This document shows, piece by piece, positions 17,639-27,244 of a DNA stretch of 64,000 nucleotides. The notes beneath the pieces were generated by a model. That model ran no database searches. It worked only from the letters and a program-made list of their open reading frames with translations, and was not told the DNA's origin. Where the stretch lies: assembly GCF_030297555.1 (NCBI RefSeq), contig NZ_AP028136.1:1488001-1552000 (forward strand). The letters are read 5' to 3'. Both the position numbers and the translations under genes were made by a program. Each line of letters begins with the position of its first letter. Position 1 is the first letter of the stretch. The DNA comes from Polynucleobacter sp. HIN5 (GTDB taxonomy: Bacteria > Pseudomonadota > Gammaproteobacteria > Burkholderiales > Burkholderiaceae).

Positions 17639-19405
17639 TTAGCCTGCTTCGCTAAACTGCAAACGATGCAAACCGGCATACAAGCCATTCTTAGCAATGA
17701 GCTCCCGATGTGGGCCGTATTCCACGATTTCACCATGGTCGAGCACTGCAATCTTATCAGCATGCTCGATGGTTGATAACCGATGCGCAATGACCAGAGT
17801 GGTTCTACCGGCCATGAGCCGATCAAGCGCCTCCTGGACTTGCCGCTCAGACTCTGAATCGAGGGCTGACGTAGCCTCATCCAAAATCAGGATGGGTGCA
17901 TCTTTGTAAATCGCACGCGCAATCGCTAGGCGTTGACGCTGGCCCCCGGATAAGCGATTGCCATTATCCCCAATCTGCGTATCAATGCCATCAGGTAGCT
18001 CAGACAGTAAATTAGACAAATTAGCTGCCTCTAATGCCTCAATCACGCGACCACGATCAATATCATCACCGGTGCTCGAGCCGTATGCAACATTCGCTGC
18101 AATCGTGTCATTAAATAGAATGACATCTTGGCTGACAAAGGCGATTTGTTTGCGTAAATCAGTTAATACAATCTCCTCAATTGGAATTTGATCGAGCACA
18201 ATCCGACCGGATTTGGGCTGATAAAAACGCGGCAACAAATTAACCAGCGTTGATTTGCCGCCGCCTGAGGGTCCTACAAAGGCAATCACCTCGCCAGGCT
18301 TAACCGTGAGATTGATGTTACGTAAGGCATCTTTTCGACCCTCGTCCTGGTTGTACGAGAACGAAAGATCTTCAAACGTAATTTCACCCTTCGCCTTCTC
18401 AAGCCGCTTGAGATTCGATGTTTGTGTCTTCTCCTCCTCAATCGGCTGATCAATCAACTGGAAAATCATCTCGGCAGCAGTAAGTCCCCGTTGCAAAGGC
18501 TGGTTAATGTCGGCCAAGTGCTTGAGCGGGGAAACAATTAACAGCATCGCGGTAATAAACGCCGCAAAACTACCAACCGTCACGCCCTGGCTCGCTGATT
18601 GTATGATGGCAATGACTAGGACTACTGATAAAGCCATCGAGGCAACTAATTGGGTAATGGGCTGATTTAATCCGCCAGCAACCGCTGCCTTGAGTGTGAA
18701 CTTGCGTAATTGCTCGGCTTTCTCCATAAAACGGCGCATCTCATAGTCTTCACCGCCATGCACCTTTACTATCTTATGACCGGCTGCGGCCTCCTCAACT
18801 ACATACGCTAACTCACTAGTCATACTCTGCTGTTGACGATTGAGGCTACGCAAGCGCTTATTGATCTTACTCATCAAATAGGCAATGATCGGGAAAATCA
18901 CAAAGACCACCAAGGTTAAGCGCCAGTTCAAATACAACAAATACCCCATCAAGCCAATGACGGTGAGTAGATCGCGCACAAGACTGATCAACATACCGCC
19001 CATAATCGATAGGACATTATTGACCTCAAAGACCACCGCATTAATTAAGTTCGAGGCCGTGGTTTTTTGGTAATACTCGGTCTTAGCGCGCAAAAGTCTG
19101 GCAAACATTTGTTCACGCAGCTTCAACAAAATATTGCTAATGACCTTGGTTAGCAGATAGTTAGAGAGAAATTGGGCCCCGCTGCGCACAATAGCCAGGC
19201 CCACCAGGAAGACTGGGACCAACCATAGTTGATCATTCATCTTTCCTGAAAAGCCATCGTCCAAAAGGGGCTTCATCAGAGCCGGGATAGAGGTCTCCGA
19301 GGCTGCAACCAGCGCCATGGCCAATAAAGAGCCAACAATTAGGCGGATATGGGGGCGCAAATAGCCAATTAATCGATTTAGGGCTTGACGGTCTGAAGCA
19401 TTCAT
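17639..19405 (-). CDS. msbA: Lipid A export ATP-binding/permease MsbA
   Basis: MsbA flips lipid A-core across the inner membrane. The 588-residue protein has a six-helix membrane domain (about 1-310) and an ATPase domain with Walker A GPSGGGKST, the Q-loop VSQDVILFND, signature LSGGQRQRLAIARA and Walker B ILILDEATSALD. I use the ATG at 19405 (MNASDRQALNRLIGYLRPH); an upstream ATG at 19435 would add ten residues but would overlap the divergent gene. There is no Shine-Dalgarno next to 19405; AAGGTGGG lies 14 bases away, rather far. The neighbouring glycosyltransferases fit an LPS role. Confidence 0.93.
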   Translation of the reverse strand: MNASDRQALNRLIGYLRPHIRLIVGSLLAMALVAASETSIPALMKPLLDDGFSGKMNDQLWLVPVFLVGLAIVRSGAQFLSNYLLTKVISNILLKLREQMFARLLRAKTEYYQKTTASNLINAVVFEVNNVLSIMGGMLISLVRDLLTVIGLMGYLLYLNWRLTLVVFVIFPIIAYLMSKINKRLRSLNRQQQSMTSELAYVVEEAAAGHKIVKVHGGEDYEMRRFMEKAEQLRKFTLKAAVAGGLNQPITQLVASMALSVVLVIAIIQSASQGVTVGSFAAFITAMLLIVSPLKHLADINQPLQRGLTAAEMIFQLIDQPIEEEKTQTSNLKRLEKAKGEITFEDLSFSYNQDEGRKDALRNINLTVKPGEVIAFVGPSGGGKSTLVNLLPRFYQPKSGRIVLDQIPIEEIVLTDLRKQIAFVSQDVILFNDTIAANVAYGSSTGDDIDRGRVIEALEAANLSNLLSELPDGIDTQIGDNGNRLSGGQRQRLAIARAIYKDAPILILDEATSALDSESERQVQEALDRLMAGRTTLVIAHRLSTIEHADKIAVLDHGEIVEYGPHRELIAKNGLYAGLHRLQFSEAG

Positions 19406-19418
19406 ATAATGAATTATG
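19403..19418. promoter_or_regulatory. Face-to-face -10 boxes of msbA and the LPS glycosyltransferase
   Basis: Plus-strand TATAAT (19405-19410) is a perfect -10 hexamer five bases before the glycosyltransferase ATG. Minus-strand CATAAT (19418-19413) lies seven bases before the msbA ATG. Each -10 overlaps the other gene's start codon. A TTGACG sits upstream of TATAAT but at only 14 bases, which is short. Both transcripts would begin at or within a couple of bases of the start codon. Confidence 0.45.
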
Positions 19419-20189
19419 CCCACCTTATCAGTCATACTCATCACTCGGAACGAGGAAGCCAATCTTGGGGATTGTTTAACCTCCTTAGACGGGCTGGCTG
19501 ACCAAATTGTAGTGGTAGACACCCAAAGCACTGACAAAACCCTGGAGATTGCCAAAGCCCATGGGGCGCTAATCAGCTCCCCCGACGATTGGCCCGGCTT
19601 TGGCCCCCAAAAAAACCGAGCTCTTGACTTAGCAAACTCCGATTGGGTCCTATCGCTTGATGCCGATGAGCGCCTGACCCCCGAACTACGTGCGGAGATC
19701 AAAACGGTTCTTAGTCAACCGCAAGCCAATTGCTATGCCATCCCACGCCTATCGTGGTACTGCGGACGCTTTATGCGTCATTCCGGCTGGACGCCCGACT
19801 ACGTTGACCGCCTTTTTAAGCGAGGGACGGCTCGGTTCTCCTCTGATTTGGTGCATGAACGTTTAATCCCACAGGGGCCAGTTCTCAAACTTAAGCATCA
19901 GATGCTTCATTACAGTTTCATGAACGCCGAGCAGGTTAGAGCAAAAATGGAGCGCTATTCCACCGACTCCGCCCAACAGGCATTTGCCAAAGGCAAAACA
20001 GGGAGTCCAATCAAAGCCATCTTGCATGGAGCCTGGTCATTTATTCGAACGTATTTCTTACGGGCTGGATTTTTAGATGGCCCTCAAGGCTTTTCCTTGG
20101 CATGCTCCAATGCGCAAGGCACGTATTATCGCTACATGAAACTTTGGCGACTCCATCAAATGGCCCGAACCCATAACCCAAAGGTCTAA
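19416..20189 (+). CDS. Glycosyltransferase family 2, WaaE/KdtX-like (LPS core)
   Basis: The 257-residue protein is a GT2 enzyme with a GT-A fold: LSVILITRNEEANLGDCL at the start, the DTQSTDKT motif near residue 36 and the metal-binding LDADERL near residue 86. The sequence resembles WaaE/KdtX enzymes, which add a sugar (glucose in some species) to heptose in the LPS inner core. Lying divergent from msbA and ahead of two more glycosyltransferases, it is the first gene of an LPS core unit. The donor sugar cannot be read from sequence. It has no Shine-Dalgarno and a TATAAT just before the ATG. Confidence 0.88.
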   Translation: MPTLSVILITRNEEANLGDCLTSLDGLADQIVVVDTQSTDKTLEIAKAHGALISSPDDWPGFGPQKNRALDLANSDWVLSLDADERLTPELRAEIKTVLSQPQANCYAIPRLSWYCGRFMRHSGWTPDYVDRLFKRGTARFSSDLVHERLIPQGPVLKLKHQMLHYSFMNAEQVRAKMERYSTDSAQQAFAKGKTGSPIKAILHGAWSFIRTYFLRAGFLDGPQGFSLACSNAQGTYYRYMKLWRLHQMARTHNPKV

Positions 20190-20197
20190 GATCGTTT

Positions 20198-20992
20198 ATG
20201 TTCAAAATCTCAATCCTACTTGCCACCTATAACTGGCCTGAGGCTTTGCGTTTTTGTCTCGAATCATTAGAAACTCAAACCGATCGAAACTTTGAGATCA
20301 TCATCGCCGACGATGGCTCAAAACCAGAGACCGCAACGCTAATTCATTCAATGAAGGAGCGCTCCAAGCACTCGATTCAACATATGTGGCAAGAGGATCA
20401 AGGGTTCCGGAAAACGATGATTCTTAATCAGGCCATCCGGGCCGCCCAAGGTGAATACCTCATATTCTTAGATGGTGATTGCATTGTGCAACCTGATTTT
20501 GTAAAGCGTCACCGTCAGCTTGCCAAGCCGCGAATAATGGTGACTGGCAGTCGCGTACTTCTTAGCGAATCATTAACCCAAAAGATCCTAAGTTGGCCAC
20601 AGTGGAACTTCGCAGCCTTCAAAAGCAATTTAATTAGCTATCGCTTAAATGGTGGAATTAATAAGTTCTGGCCCATCGTGCTGAAATTGGGTTCGGGTGC
20701 ATGGCGCATTTATCAGAAATTTGTTTGGCGCCGCATTAAAGGTTGCAATATGGCATGCTGGAAAGAGGATGCACTGGCAATTGGTGGTTTTGATGAGTCT
20801 ATGACTGGCTGGGGTCACGAAGATGCTGATTTTGTCTTTCGTTTGCAACAAGCTGGCATTCGACGTCAATCTGGTGCATGGTCAACCGAAGTATTTCATC
20901 TGTTTCACCGAATCTCTGATCAGTCCAAGGCTGCTGAGAATGCACAGCGAGTCCGTGAAAAAATCATGGCCAAGGCTGGTATCAAGGTATGA
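20198..20992 (+). CDS. Glycosyltransferase family 2 with galactosyltransferase-type C-terminal region
   Basis: This 264-residue cytosolic GT2 protein begins ISILLATYNWPEALRFCLESL, has ADDGS near residue 40 and FLDGDCIVQPDF near residue 90 as the nucleotide-sugar/metal site. The C-terminal GGFDESMTGWGHEDADFVFRL is the ED-containing motif found in chondroitin-polymerase-like and galactosyltransferase-type GT2 enzymes. Placed between two other LPS sugar transferases, it probably adds an outer core or O-unit sugar. Its stop overlaps the next start (ATGA). The specific sugar is unknown. Confidence 0.88.
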   Translation: MFKISILLATYNWPEALRFCLESLETQTDRNFEIIIADDGSKPETATLIHSMKERSKHSIQHMWQEDQGFRKTMILNQAIRAAQGEYLIFLDGDCIVQPDFVKRHRQLAKPRIMVTGSRVLLSESLTQKILSWPQWNFAAFKSNLISYRLNGGINKFWPIVLKLGSGAWRIYQKFVWRRIKGCNMACWKEDALAIGGFDESMTGWGHEDADFVFRLQQAGIRRQSGAWSTEVFHLFHRISDQSKAAENAQRVREKIMAKAGIKV

Positions 20993-22116
20993 ACGATCCA
21001 AGCCGAGTTCTTTTTATCGCCACGCGACAAATTGGTGATGTACTGGTCACCACACCCCTAATCCAAGCGGCTCGCCGAATTTGGCCTAAGGCTCAATTTG
21101 ATTTCTTGGGTTATCGCGGTAAGCTCGATATGCTCAGGGGCAATCCGGAAGTTCGTGAACTGATTGAAACCTCCGAGCATCCCAATCCCTGGGAATATCT
21201 CAAACTCTTTAACCGTTTGTTCCAACGTTACGATCTAGCGATCATCACCCAGCCTAGTGATCGAGCCTATTTTTTCGGTTCACTCGCAGCGCTTCGCCGA
21301 GTTGGCGTGGTGGTGCAAGATACTCCAAAGAGCCGACAAAAAAGTGCATGGAAGCGCTTTGTCTGCATGCACTCAGTTCCCGTCGATTATTTTGATCAGC
21401 ACGTCATTATTGAAAAACTCAAGCTTCTCGAGCCCTTCTACCGCGCCAAGGGTCTCGACCTTTTTGCAAATCCAATCTCGGTGACTCCTCCCATCGGCCA
21501 AGTCCTTACCCCGGTAATACAAAGCCAACTATGTCATCCGTATGTGGTTATGCATCCAGGTCCGCTCAATGGCTATAAGCGCTGGCCTTTGGCGTATTGG
21601 GCTCAATTGATTAAAGAGCTTGTCGCCCAAAAATATCAAGTGGTCTTGAGTGCATCGCCTGCAGAGCAGGATCTCTCCCTCAACCGAGATATTCTTTCCT
21701 TGCTCGACCGCGAGGCCGTACCATCGGTTGTTGATAGTAAAGGGCAGCTCAACTTGCCCCAAGTTAAAACCTTGATAGATGGTGCGGCTTTATATATCGG
21801 TGTCGATACATCAGTAACGCATCTTGCCGCCGCCTGCGAAATCCCAACGATTGCTTTATTTGGACCCACACCACCCACTAATTTTGGCCCGTGGCCCAAT
21901 GACTTTATTGGTGAGCGCCCTTATCAACTTCGGGATCGAACCCAAATTGTAGGCAAGGTATGTATCTTGCAAGGTCCGGGCGATTGTGTTCCCTGCCGAA
22001 AGGCAGGCTGCTTTGATACGGCCAATAGCAAAAGTGAATGCCTTGACCTGCTGGAGCCCAGTCAAGTAATCGAGGCTACTAGAAAAATGCTGAGTCGAAG
22101 TACTCGGTCGTCTTAA
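20989..22116 (+). CDS. Glycosyltransferase family 9 (heptosyltransferase-like)
   Basis: The 375-residue protein is a GT9 enzyme of the WaaC/WaaF/WaaQ type, which use ADP-heptose to build the LPS inner core. The start RVLFIATRQIGDVLVTTPLI is typical, and the C-terminal domain has HPGPLNGYKRWPLAYWAQLI and DTSVTHLAAACEIPTIALFGPTPP, the nucleotide-sugar site. It is most like the WaaQ (heptosyltransferase III) type, but this cannot be settled here. It is coupled to the upstream GT2 and ends in a TTAA shared with the stop of the convergent tusA-like gene. Confidence 0.9.
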   Translation: MNDPSRVLFIATRQIGDVLVTTPLIQAARRIWPKAQFDFLGYRGKLDMLRGNPEVRELIETSEHPNPWEYLKLFNRLFQRYDLAIITQPSDRAYFFGSLAALRRVGVVVQDTPKSRQKSAWKRFVCMHSVPVDYFDQHVIIEKLKLLEPFYRAKGLDLFANPISVTPPIGQVLTPVIQSQLCHPYVVMHPGPLNGYKRWPLAYWAQLIKELVAQKYQVVLSASPAEQDLSLNRDILSLLDREAVPSVVDSKGQLNLPQVKTLIDGAALYIGVDTSVTHLAAACEIPTIALFGPTPPTNFGPWPNDFIGERPYQLRDRTQIVGKVCILQGPGDCVPCRKAGCFDTANSKSECLDLLEPSQVIEATRKMLSRSTRSS

Positions 22117-22358
22117 CGTCGCTTGACGTAAAACACCATTGTGTCGCCCTCATTATCTGTGGCGATGAGTTCATTACCGGTTTGCTTACAAAAGGCAGGA
22201 ATATCATGCGTCGCGCCCGAATCAGTTGCCTTGAGTTTTAAGACCTCACCGGTTTGCATTTCTGCGAGAGTTTTCTTGGTACGCAAAATAGGCAAAGGGC
22301 AGTTCATGCCAATGGCGTCCACTTCGCGATGAACCACAATCGAGCTTGCTTCACTCAT
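22113..22358 (-). CDS. tusA: TusA-family sulfurtransferase
   Basis: This 81-residue protein has the SirA/TusA fold with the active-site motif GMNCPLPILRTKK, where the cysteine accepts a persulfide, near residue 19. TusA relays sulfur for tRNA thiolation and other pathways. AGGAGA precedes the ATG. It lies just downstream of alaS on the same strand with a 38-base spacer and may be read with it. The exact partner proteins are not in the window, so it may be TusA itself or a paralogue. Confidence 0.88.
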   Translation of the reverse strand: MSEASSIVVHREVDAIGMNCPLPILRTKKTLAEMQTGEVLKLKATDSGATHDIPAFCKQTGNELIATDNEGDTMVFYVKRR

Positions 22359-22396
22359 TTCATTCTCCTAATTCACACCATTTTAGCGACGAATCA

Positions 22397-25024
22397 CTAA
22401 ATCCGCTCGGCAACCCATGCATCGACAGCAGCGAGCGCTTGACTTAAACCGCTGGGATCGCTACCACCAGCCATGGCCATTTCGGGCTTACCGCCACCCT
22501 TACCGCCTACTTGCTGGGCCACAAAATTCACGAGTTCGCCCGCTTTGATCCGATTGGTCGCATCACTGGTCACCCCAGCAATGAGGCTTACCTTGCCATC
22601 GTGAACCGCGGCCAAAACAATCGCGGCTGACTTTAATTTCGCTTTCAAGGCATCCATCGTGTCGCGCAATACCTTGGCATCCGCTGAATCTAATTGAGCG
22701 GCCAAAACTTTGATACCTTGTAAATCTTTTGCCTGGTTAATCAAATCCTCACCTTGGCTAGCGGCTAATTTAGCGTTTATACGCTCCAGCTCGCGCTCGA
22801 CATGTTTGAGTTGATCTTGCAGCTGGCTAACACGTTGCGGCAGATCATGAGGAGCCGTCTTTAATAATTGTGCTGCCTCTTGCATCTTCGATTCAAGACC
22901 GTGAACAAAATCCATTACGTTTGTACCGGTCACCGCTTCAATCCGACGAATACCAGCGGCCACTCCGCCCTCAGAAATAATCTTAAAGCTGCCAATATCA
23001 CCTGTTCTCTTGACATGGGTTCCGCCGCATAACTCTTTAGATGAACCAATTTCCAGTACGCGCACACGCTCACCATACTTTTCGCCAAAGAGCATCATGG
23101 CTCCAGTCTTTTGTGCATCCTCCAGAGCCATCACATTGGCAGTGGTTGCTGTATTGGTCAAAATCTCATGATTGACCATCTGCTCAATGCGAGTGATCTC
23201 TGCTTTTGTTATGGGGGCAGTATGCGTGAAATCGAATCGAGTCTTCTCCGCATCGACCAAGGAGCCCTTCTGTTGAACATGATCACCAAGGACCTCGCGT
23301 AAAGCTTTGTGTAGTAAATGGGTCGCGCTGTGATTGCGCATCGTTTTGGCACGCAAGCCCGTATCCACACGCGCCTCAACCACATCCCCAAGCTTTAACT
23401 CGCCTTCTTGAAGCTCGCCTTGATGTCCAAACACATCGGCCTGGATCTTAAAGGTATCCGCTACGATGAATTGCGATTGCTCAGTTCGTAACTCGCCACG
23501 ATCGCCGACTTGACCACCAGACTCCGCATAAAACGGGGTGCGATTGAGGACCACGACTGCACTTTCGCCCGGCCGAATCGAGTCGACTGGGCTACCATCA
23601 CGATACAAAGCGGTGATGCGAGCATCCTCAATCAATACTTGCTCGTATCCCAAGAATTGAGTGGGTTCACCCCGATAATCTAAGCCCTGAGCCATCTTAA
23701 ATTTACCGGCAGCCCGTGCTTGATCACGTTGGCGTTGCATGGCCGCCTCAAAGCCAGCTGAATCGACACTGACTCCGCGCTCCCGACAAACATCAGCCGT
23801 GAGATCAAGGGGGAACCCAAATGTATCGTGCAGACGAAACGCGGTTTCTCCATCTAAGACTTTTTGGTTATTTTGAAGCGCAGCTTCTAGGATCTCCATA
23901 CCATTGGCAATGGTCTGGAAAAAACGTTCCTCTTCTTGTTTGAGCACATCCATGACCCGCGCTTGCGCTTGGCGCAACTCTGGATATGCATCGCCCATTT
24001 CAGCGACCAGGGCGGGTACTAACTGATGAAAGAAAGCTTGCCTTGCACCCAACTTATACCCATGACGGATAGCACGCCGCGCAATGCGCCGCAATACATA
24101 TCCACGCCCTGCGTTTCCAGGAATGACTCCATCGACCACAATAAAACTGCAAGCGCGAATGTGATCTGCAATCACTTTCAGCGATGGGCTGTCTAGATCA
24201 CAACCATTTGCCCCGGCGCGATCAACCGCGTCCTTTGCCGCTTGCAGAAGATGAACAAATAAATCGATTTCATAGTTGGAGTGCACATGCTGCAAAACAG
24301 CAGCAATCCGCTCCAAGCCCATACCAGTATCGACACTGGGCTTGGGCAAGGGATGCATCTCACCGGCCTCATCGCGATTAAATTGCATGAAGACGTTATT
24401 CCAGATCTCAATGAAACGATCGCCATCCTCATCCGGGCTACCCGGTGGGCCACCAGCAATTTCTGGACCATGGTCATAAAAGATTTCAGTGCATGGCCCA
24501 CAGGGTCCAGTGTCACCCATCATCCAAAAATTGTCTGATGCATAACGTGCGCCCTTGTTATCGCCAATGCGCACGATACGCTCTTTCGGTACGCCAATTT
24601 TTTTTGCCCAAATATCATAGGCTTCATCATCCTCGGCATAGACGGTGACCCATAACTTATCTTTGGGTAATTTGAAAACTTGGGTTAGGAGCTCCCAAGC
24701 AAATTCAATCGCATCCTCTTTGAAATAATCCCCAAACGAGAAATTACCGAGCATCTCAAAGAAGGTATGGTGACGAGCGGTATATCCGACGTTATCAAGA
24801 TCATTATGTTTGCCGCCAGCACGAATGCACTTTTGAGCCGTAGTTGCCCGCTGATAGGGTCGCTTATCAAACCCCAAAAAGACATCTTTAAATTGATTCA
24901 TCCCAGCATTCGTAAATAGCAAGGTGGGGTCATCCCCTGGAACCACAGGGCTGGAGGCCACGATTTGGTGACCCTTGGAGGCAAAATAATCGAGGAAGGC
25001 TTGGCGGATTTCGGAGACTTTCAT
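22397..25024 (-). CDS. alaS: Alanyl-tRNA synthetase
   Basis: AlaS charges tRNA-Ala in the cytosol. The 875-residue protein is full length: class II catalytic core (about 1-240) with [10 protein letters not shown], the tRNA-recognition region with [16 protein letters not shown], the editing domain with [12 protein letters not shown] and CGGTHV (zinc-binding editing site), and the C-Ala domain ending with [15 protein letters not shown]. It stands at the head of a minus-strand unit with tusA. The ATG has no good ribosome site; a promoter abuts it (separate entry). Confidence 0.97.
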   Translation of the reverse strand: MKVSEIRQAFLDYFASKGHQIVASSPVVPGDDPTLLFTNAGMNQFKDVFLGFDKRPYQRATTAQKCIRAGGKHNDLDNVGYTARHHTFFEMLGNFSFGDYFKEDAIEFAWELLTQVFKLPKDKLWVTVYAEDDEAYDIWAKKIGVPKERIVRIGDNKGARYASDNFWMMGDTGPCGPCTEIFYDHGPEIAGGPPGSPDEDGDRFIEIWNNVFMQFNRDEAGEMHPLPKPSVDTGMGLERIAAVLQHVHSNYEIDLFVHLLQAAKDAVDRAGANGCDLDSPSLKVIADHIRACSFIVVDGVIPGNAGRGYVLRRIARRAIRHGYKLGARQAFFHQLVPALVAEMGDAYPELRQAQARVMDVLKQEEERFFQTIANGMEILEAALQNNQKVLDGETAFRLHDTFGFPLDLTADVCRERGVSVDSAGFEAAMQRQRDQARAAGKFKMAQGLDYRGEPTQFLGYEQVLIEDARITALYRDGSPVDSIRPGESAVVVLNRTPFYAESGGQVGDRGELRTEQSQFIVADTFKIQADVFGHQGELQEGELKLGDVVEARVDTGLRAKTMRNHSATHLLHKALREVLGDHVQQKGSLVDAEKTRFDFTHTAPITKAEITRIEQMVNHEILTNTATTANVMALEDAQKTGAMMLFGEKYGERVRVLEIGSSKELCGGTHVKRTGDIGSFKIISEGGVAAGIRRIEAVTGTNVMDFVHGLESKMQEAAQLLKTAPHDLPQRVSQLQDQLKHVERELERINAKLAASQGEDLINQAKDLQGIKVLAAQLDSADAKVLRDTMDALKAKLKSAAIVLAAVHDGKVSLIAGVTSDATNRIKAGELVNFVAQQVGGKGGGKPEMAMAGGSDPSGLSQALAAVDAWVAERI

Positions 25025-25031
25025 CCGCAGA

Positions 25032-25060
25032 ATTATCGCATTGGCACAGAATTAGGGCAA
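25032..25060 (-). promoter_or_regulatory. alaS promoter, probably giving a leaderless mRNA
   Basis: On the minus strand TTGCCC (25055-25060) and GATAAT (25032-25037) are exactly 17 bases apart, and GATAAT ends seven bases before the alaS ATG at 25024. Transcription would start at or next to the A of the start codon. This is the best-formed of several promoters in the window placed directly against a start codon. Confidence 0.55.
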
Positions 25061-25157
25061 ACCCTTAAAGATGCCCATACTCAATCCCTTACAATCACAA
25101 ATCGACTAAAAATAGCCCTTTACGAAAAGGCAGCAATTGCTACAAAGGAGACAAATT

Positions 25158-25616
25158 TTGAATATTCGTAATAAAAAGGATTTTGGCGCTGGGATCATGT
25201 ACATGGTCTTTGGTTTATTTTTTGCGCTTAATGCCTTGAATTACAAAATGGGTACTGCTGCCAAAATGGGTCCAGGTTACTTTCCATTTTGGCTTGGGGC
25301 ACTACTAACCGCTCTCGGCTTTTTCATTATTTTGAAATCAATGTCATCCAAAAATACGAAAGAGGATATCGGTACTTGGAATTGGAAAATTGTGATTTGG
25401 ATTGCAGGATCGGTAGCCCTTTATGGATTGCTATTGCCAACGCTCGGTTTTATGTTATCTATTTTTATTTTGGTACTCGTTTCTGCTAGCGCGAGCCATG
25501 AATTTACTTGGAAAAGTACGGTACTAAATGCAATTTTCTTAGTGACTTTTACATATCTTGCATTTGTACAGGGATTAAACCTGCAATTTCCTTTACTCCC
25601 AACCTTTCTCGAATAA
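25158..25616 (+). CDS. tctB: Tripartite tricarboxylate transporter small membrane subunit TctB
   Basis: TctB is the small membrane protein that works with TctA and a periplasmic TctC. The 152-residue protein has four hydrophobic segments, with GPGYFPFWLGALLTALG near residue 40, typical of TctB. I choose the TTG at 25158 because AAAGGAG lies seven bases upstream; an in-frame ATG at 25137 would precede that ribosome site. tctA follows after 20 bases. There is no tctC beside it and no two-component regulator. Confidence 0.9.
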   Translation: MNIRNKKDFGAGIMYMVFGLFFALNALNYKMGTAAKMGPGYFPFWLGALLTALGFFIILKSMSSKNTKEDIGTWNWKIVIWIAGSVALYGLLLPTLGFMLSIFILVLVSASASHEFTWKSTVLNAIFLVTFTYLAFVQGLNLQFPLLPTFLE

Positions 25617-25636
25617 CCGATTGAACGGAATAACAA

Positions 25637-27142
25637 ATGGAATTAATAAATAATCTTTCATTGGGCTTCGAGACTGCATTTACGATGCAGAATCTCATGT
25701 ACTGCTTCATCGGTTGCTTGCTTGGTACTCTAATTGGTGTCTTACCTGGTCTTGGCCCGATTGCGACGATCGCTATGCTTTTGCCAGCAACCTATGCCCT
25801 ACCTCCAATTGCTGCGCTCATTATGTTGGCCGGTATTTACTATGGTTCGCAATATGGAGGATCAACAACGGCGATCTTACTCAACATCCCTGGGGAAACA
25901 TCCTCAGTGGTAACCGCGATTGATGGCTACCAAATGGCTAAACGCGGACGCGGAGGAGTTGCTCTGTTTACTGCGGGCATGGGTTCATTTTTTGCTGGCT
26001 GTGTCGCTACTTTAATTTTGGCAGGTTTTGCCGCACCCCTTGCGGAAGTTGCATTTAAATTTGGTCCTGCTGAATACTTTTCTCTGATGGTTCTTGGATT
26101 AATTGGCGCTGTGGTCTTAGCCTCTGGCTCTCTAGTTAAAGCGGTTGGCATGATTTTATTAGGCCTGCTGCTTGGCCTCATTGGTACCGACGTGAACTCA
26201 GGCGTTGCACGTTACTCCTTTGACATTCCTCAGCTAACCGATGGTATCGGTTTCGTTTCAGTTGCAATGGGTGTTTTTGGCTTTGCTGAAATCATGCTCA
26301 ACTTAGAGAAAAAGGGTGCGGACGAATCCTTTCTAAATAAAGTAACAAGTCTAATTCCTGCATGGTCGGATATCAAACGAATGGTTCCATCGATTTTGCG
26401 AGGTACTACGATTGGCTCATTACTCGGTATTCTGCCTGGTGGTGGAGCTGCCCTAGCTGCGTTTGGCGCATATACCGTTGAGAAAAAAGCGTCAAAGCAC
26501 AGCGATGAATTTGGCAAAGGGGCGATTGAAGGCGTTGCTGGACCAGAAGCTGCAAATAATGCTGCAGCACAAACTTCATTTATCCCTTTATTAACACTTG
26601 GTATTCCACCCAATGCCGTGATGGCCCTCATGGTTGGCGCTATGACTATCCATAACATTCAACCAGGCCCTCAGGTAATGACGAGCAATCCGACCCTATT
26701 TTGGGGTCTGATTGCATCCATGTGGATCGGCAATATTATGCTGATCCTCCTCAACCTCCCTCTAATTGGTATTTGGGTCAAGCTTTTGAAGGTTCCGTAT
26801 CGCATGCTCTACCCAGCGATCTTGGTCTTCTGCTGTATCGGGGTCTATACAGTTAATAACTCGATATTTGATATTTTTGTGACCGCAAGTTTTGGAATCA
26901 TTGGCTATATGTTCTTTAAATTTGGTTGCGAGCCGGCACCACTGTTATTGGGTTTTGTATTGGGTCCCATGATGGAAGAAAATTTCCGTCGCGCGCTCCT
27001 ACTATCTCGTGGCGACTTTACAACCTTCGTCACTCGGCCGCTCTCTTTGAGCCTCTTGATTGCAGCTGCTCTTTTACTGATAATTGTTACTCTTCCAGCG
27101 ATTAAAAAGAGTCGTGAAGAAGTATTTACTGAGGAGTTATAG
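25637..27142 (+). CDS. tctA: Tripartite tricarboxylate transporter large membrane subunit TctA
   Basis: TctA forms the transport channel for di- or tricarboxylates, driven by an ion gradient. The 501-residue protein has about eleven or twelve hydrophobic segments, the N-terminal motif [20 protein letters not shown] near residue 37 and its internal counterpart [16 protein letters not shown] near residue 270, reflecting the family's duplicated structure. It forms an operon with tctB, closed by a strong terminator. The binding protein that feeds it must be encoded elsewhere; the TctC of the malonate operon is one candidate. Confidence 0.95.
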   Translation: MELINNLSLGFETAFTMQNLMYCFIGCLLGTLIGVLPGLGPIATIAMLLPATYALPPIAALIMLAGIYYGSQYGGSTTAILLNIPGETSSVVTAIDGYQMAKRGRGGVALFTAGMGSFFAGCVATLILAGFAAPLAEVAFKFGPAEYFSLMVLGLIGAVVLASGSLVKAVGMILLGLLLGLIGTDVNSGVARYSFDIPQLTDGIGFVSVAMGVFGFAEIMLNLEKKGADESFLNKVTSLIPAWSDIKRMVPSILRGTTIGSLLGILPGGGAALAAFGAYTVEKKASKHSDEFGKGAIEGVAGPEAANNAAAQTSFIPLLTLGIPPNAVMALMVGAMTIHNIQPGPQVMTSNPTLFWGLIASMWIGNIMLILLNLPLIGIWVKLLKVPYRMLYPAILVFCCIGVYTVNNSIFDIFVTASFGIIGYMFFKFGCEPAPLLLGFVLGPMMEENFRRALLLSRGDFTTFVTRPLSLSLLIAAALLLIIVTLPAIKKSREEVFTEEL

Positions 27143-27175
27143 GACTTTCCTAAAATTTACTTTGTTTATTTATCT

Positions 27176-27202
27176 GGCCCGCTGTTGCGGGCCTTATTTT
27201 TT
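27176..27202 (+). terminator. Intrinsic terminator after tctA
   Basis: GGCCCGC-TGTT-GCGGGCC (27176-27193) is a perfect 7-base-pair GC stem with a four-base loop, followed by TTATTTTTT. It lies 34 bases after the tctA stop and ends the tctBA unit before glnS. Confidence 0.93.
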
Positions 27203-27232
27203 GACATCCAGAACTAGTCAAGCGGTCTTCTC

Positions 27233-27244
27233 TACAATACTGGG
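27233..27244 (+). promoter_or_regulatory. -10 element directly before glnS
   Basis: TACAAT (27233-27238) ends six bases before the glnS ATG at 27245, so the mRNA would start at the start codon. No Shine-Dalgarno is seen. A TTGACA at 27201-27206 is 26 bases away, too far to be its -35, and no good -35 occurs at the normal spacing. Confidence 0.4.

Noticed and set aside
19416..22116. The glycosyltransferase cluster as a horizontally gained island
   Set aside because: No mobile genes, repeats or clear change in base use are seen; its position by msbA is normal for core LPS genes.
27201..27238. TTGACA with TACAAT as a classical glnS promoter
   Set aside because: The spacing is 26 bases, too long for a sigma-70 promoter. 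TTGACA also overlaps the end of the tctA terminator. Only the TACAAT is kept as a -10 candidate.
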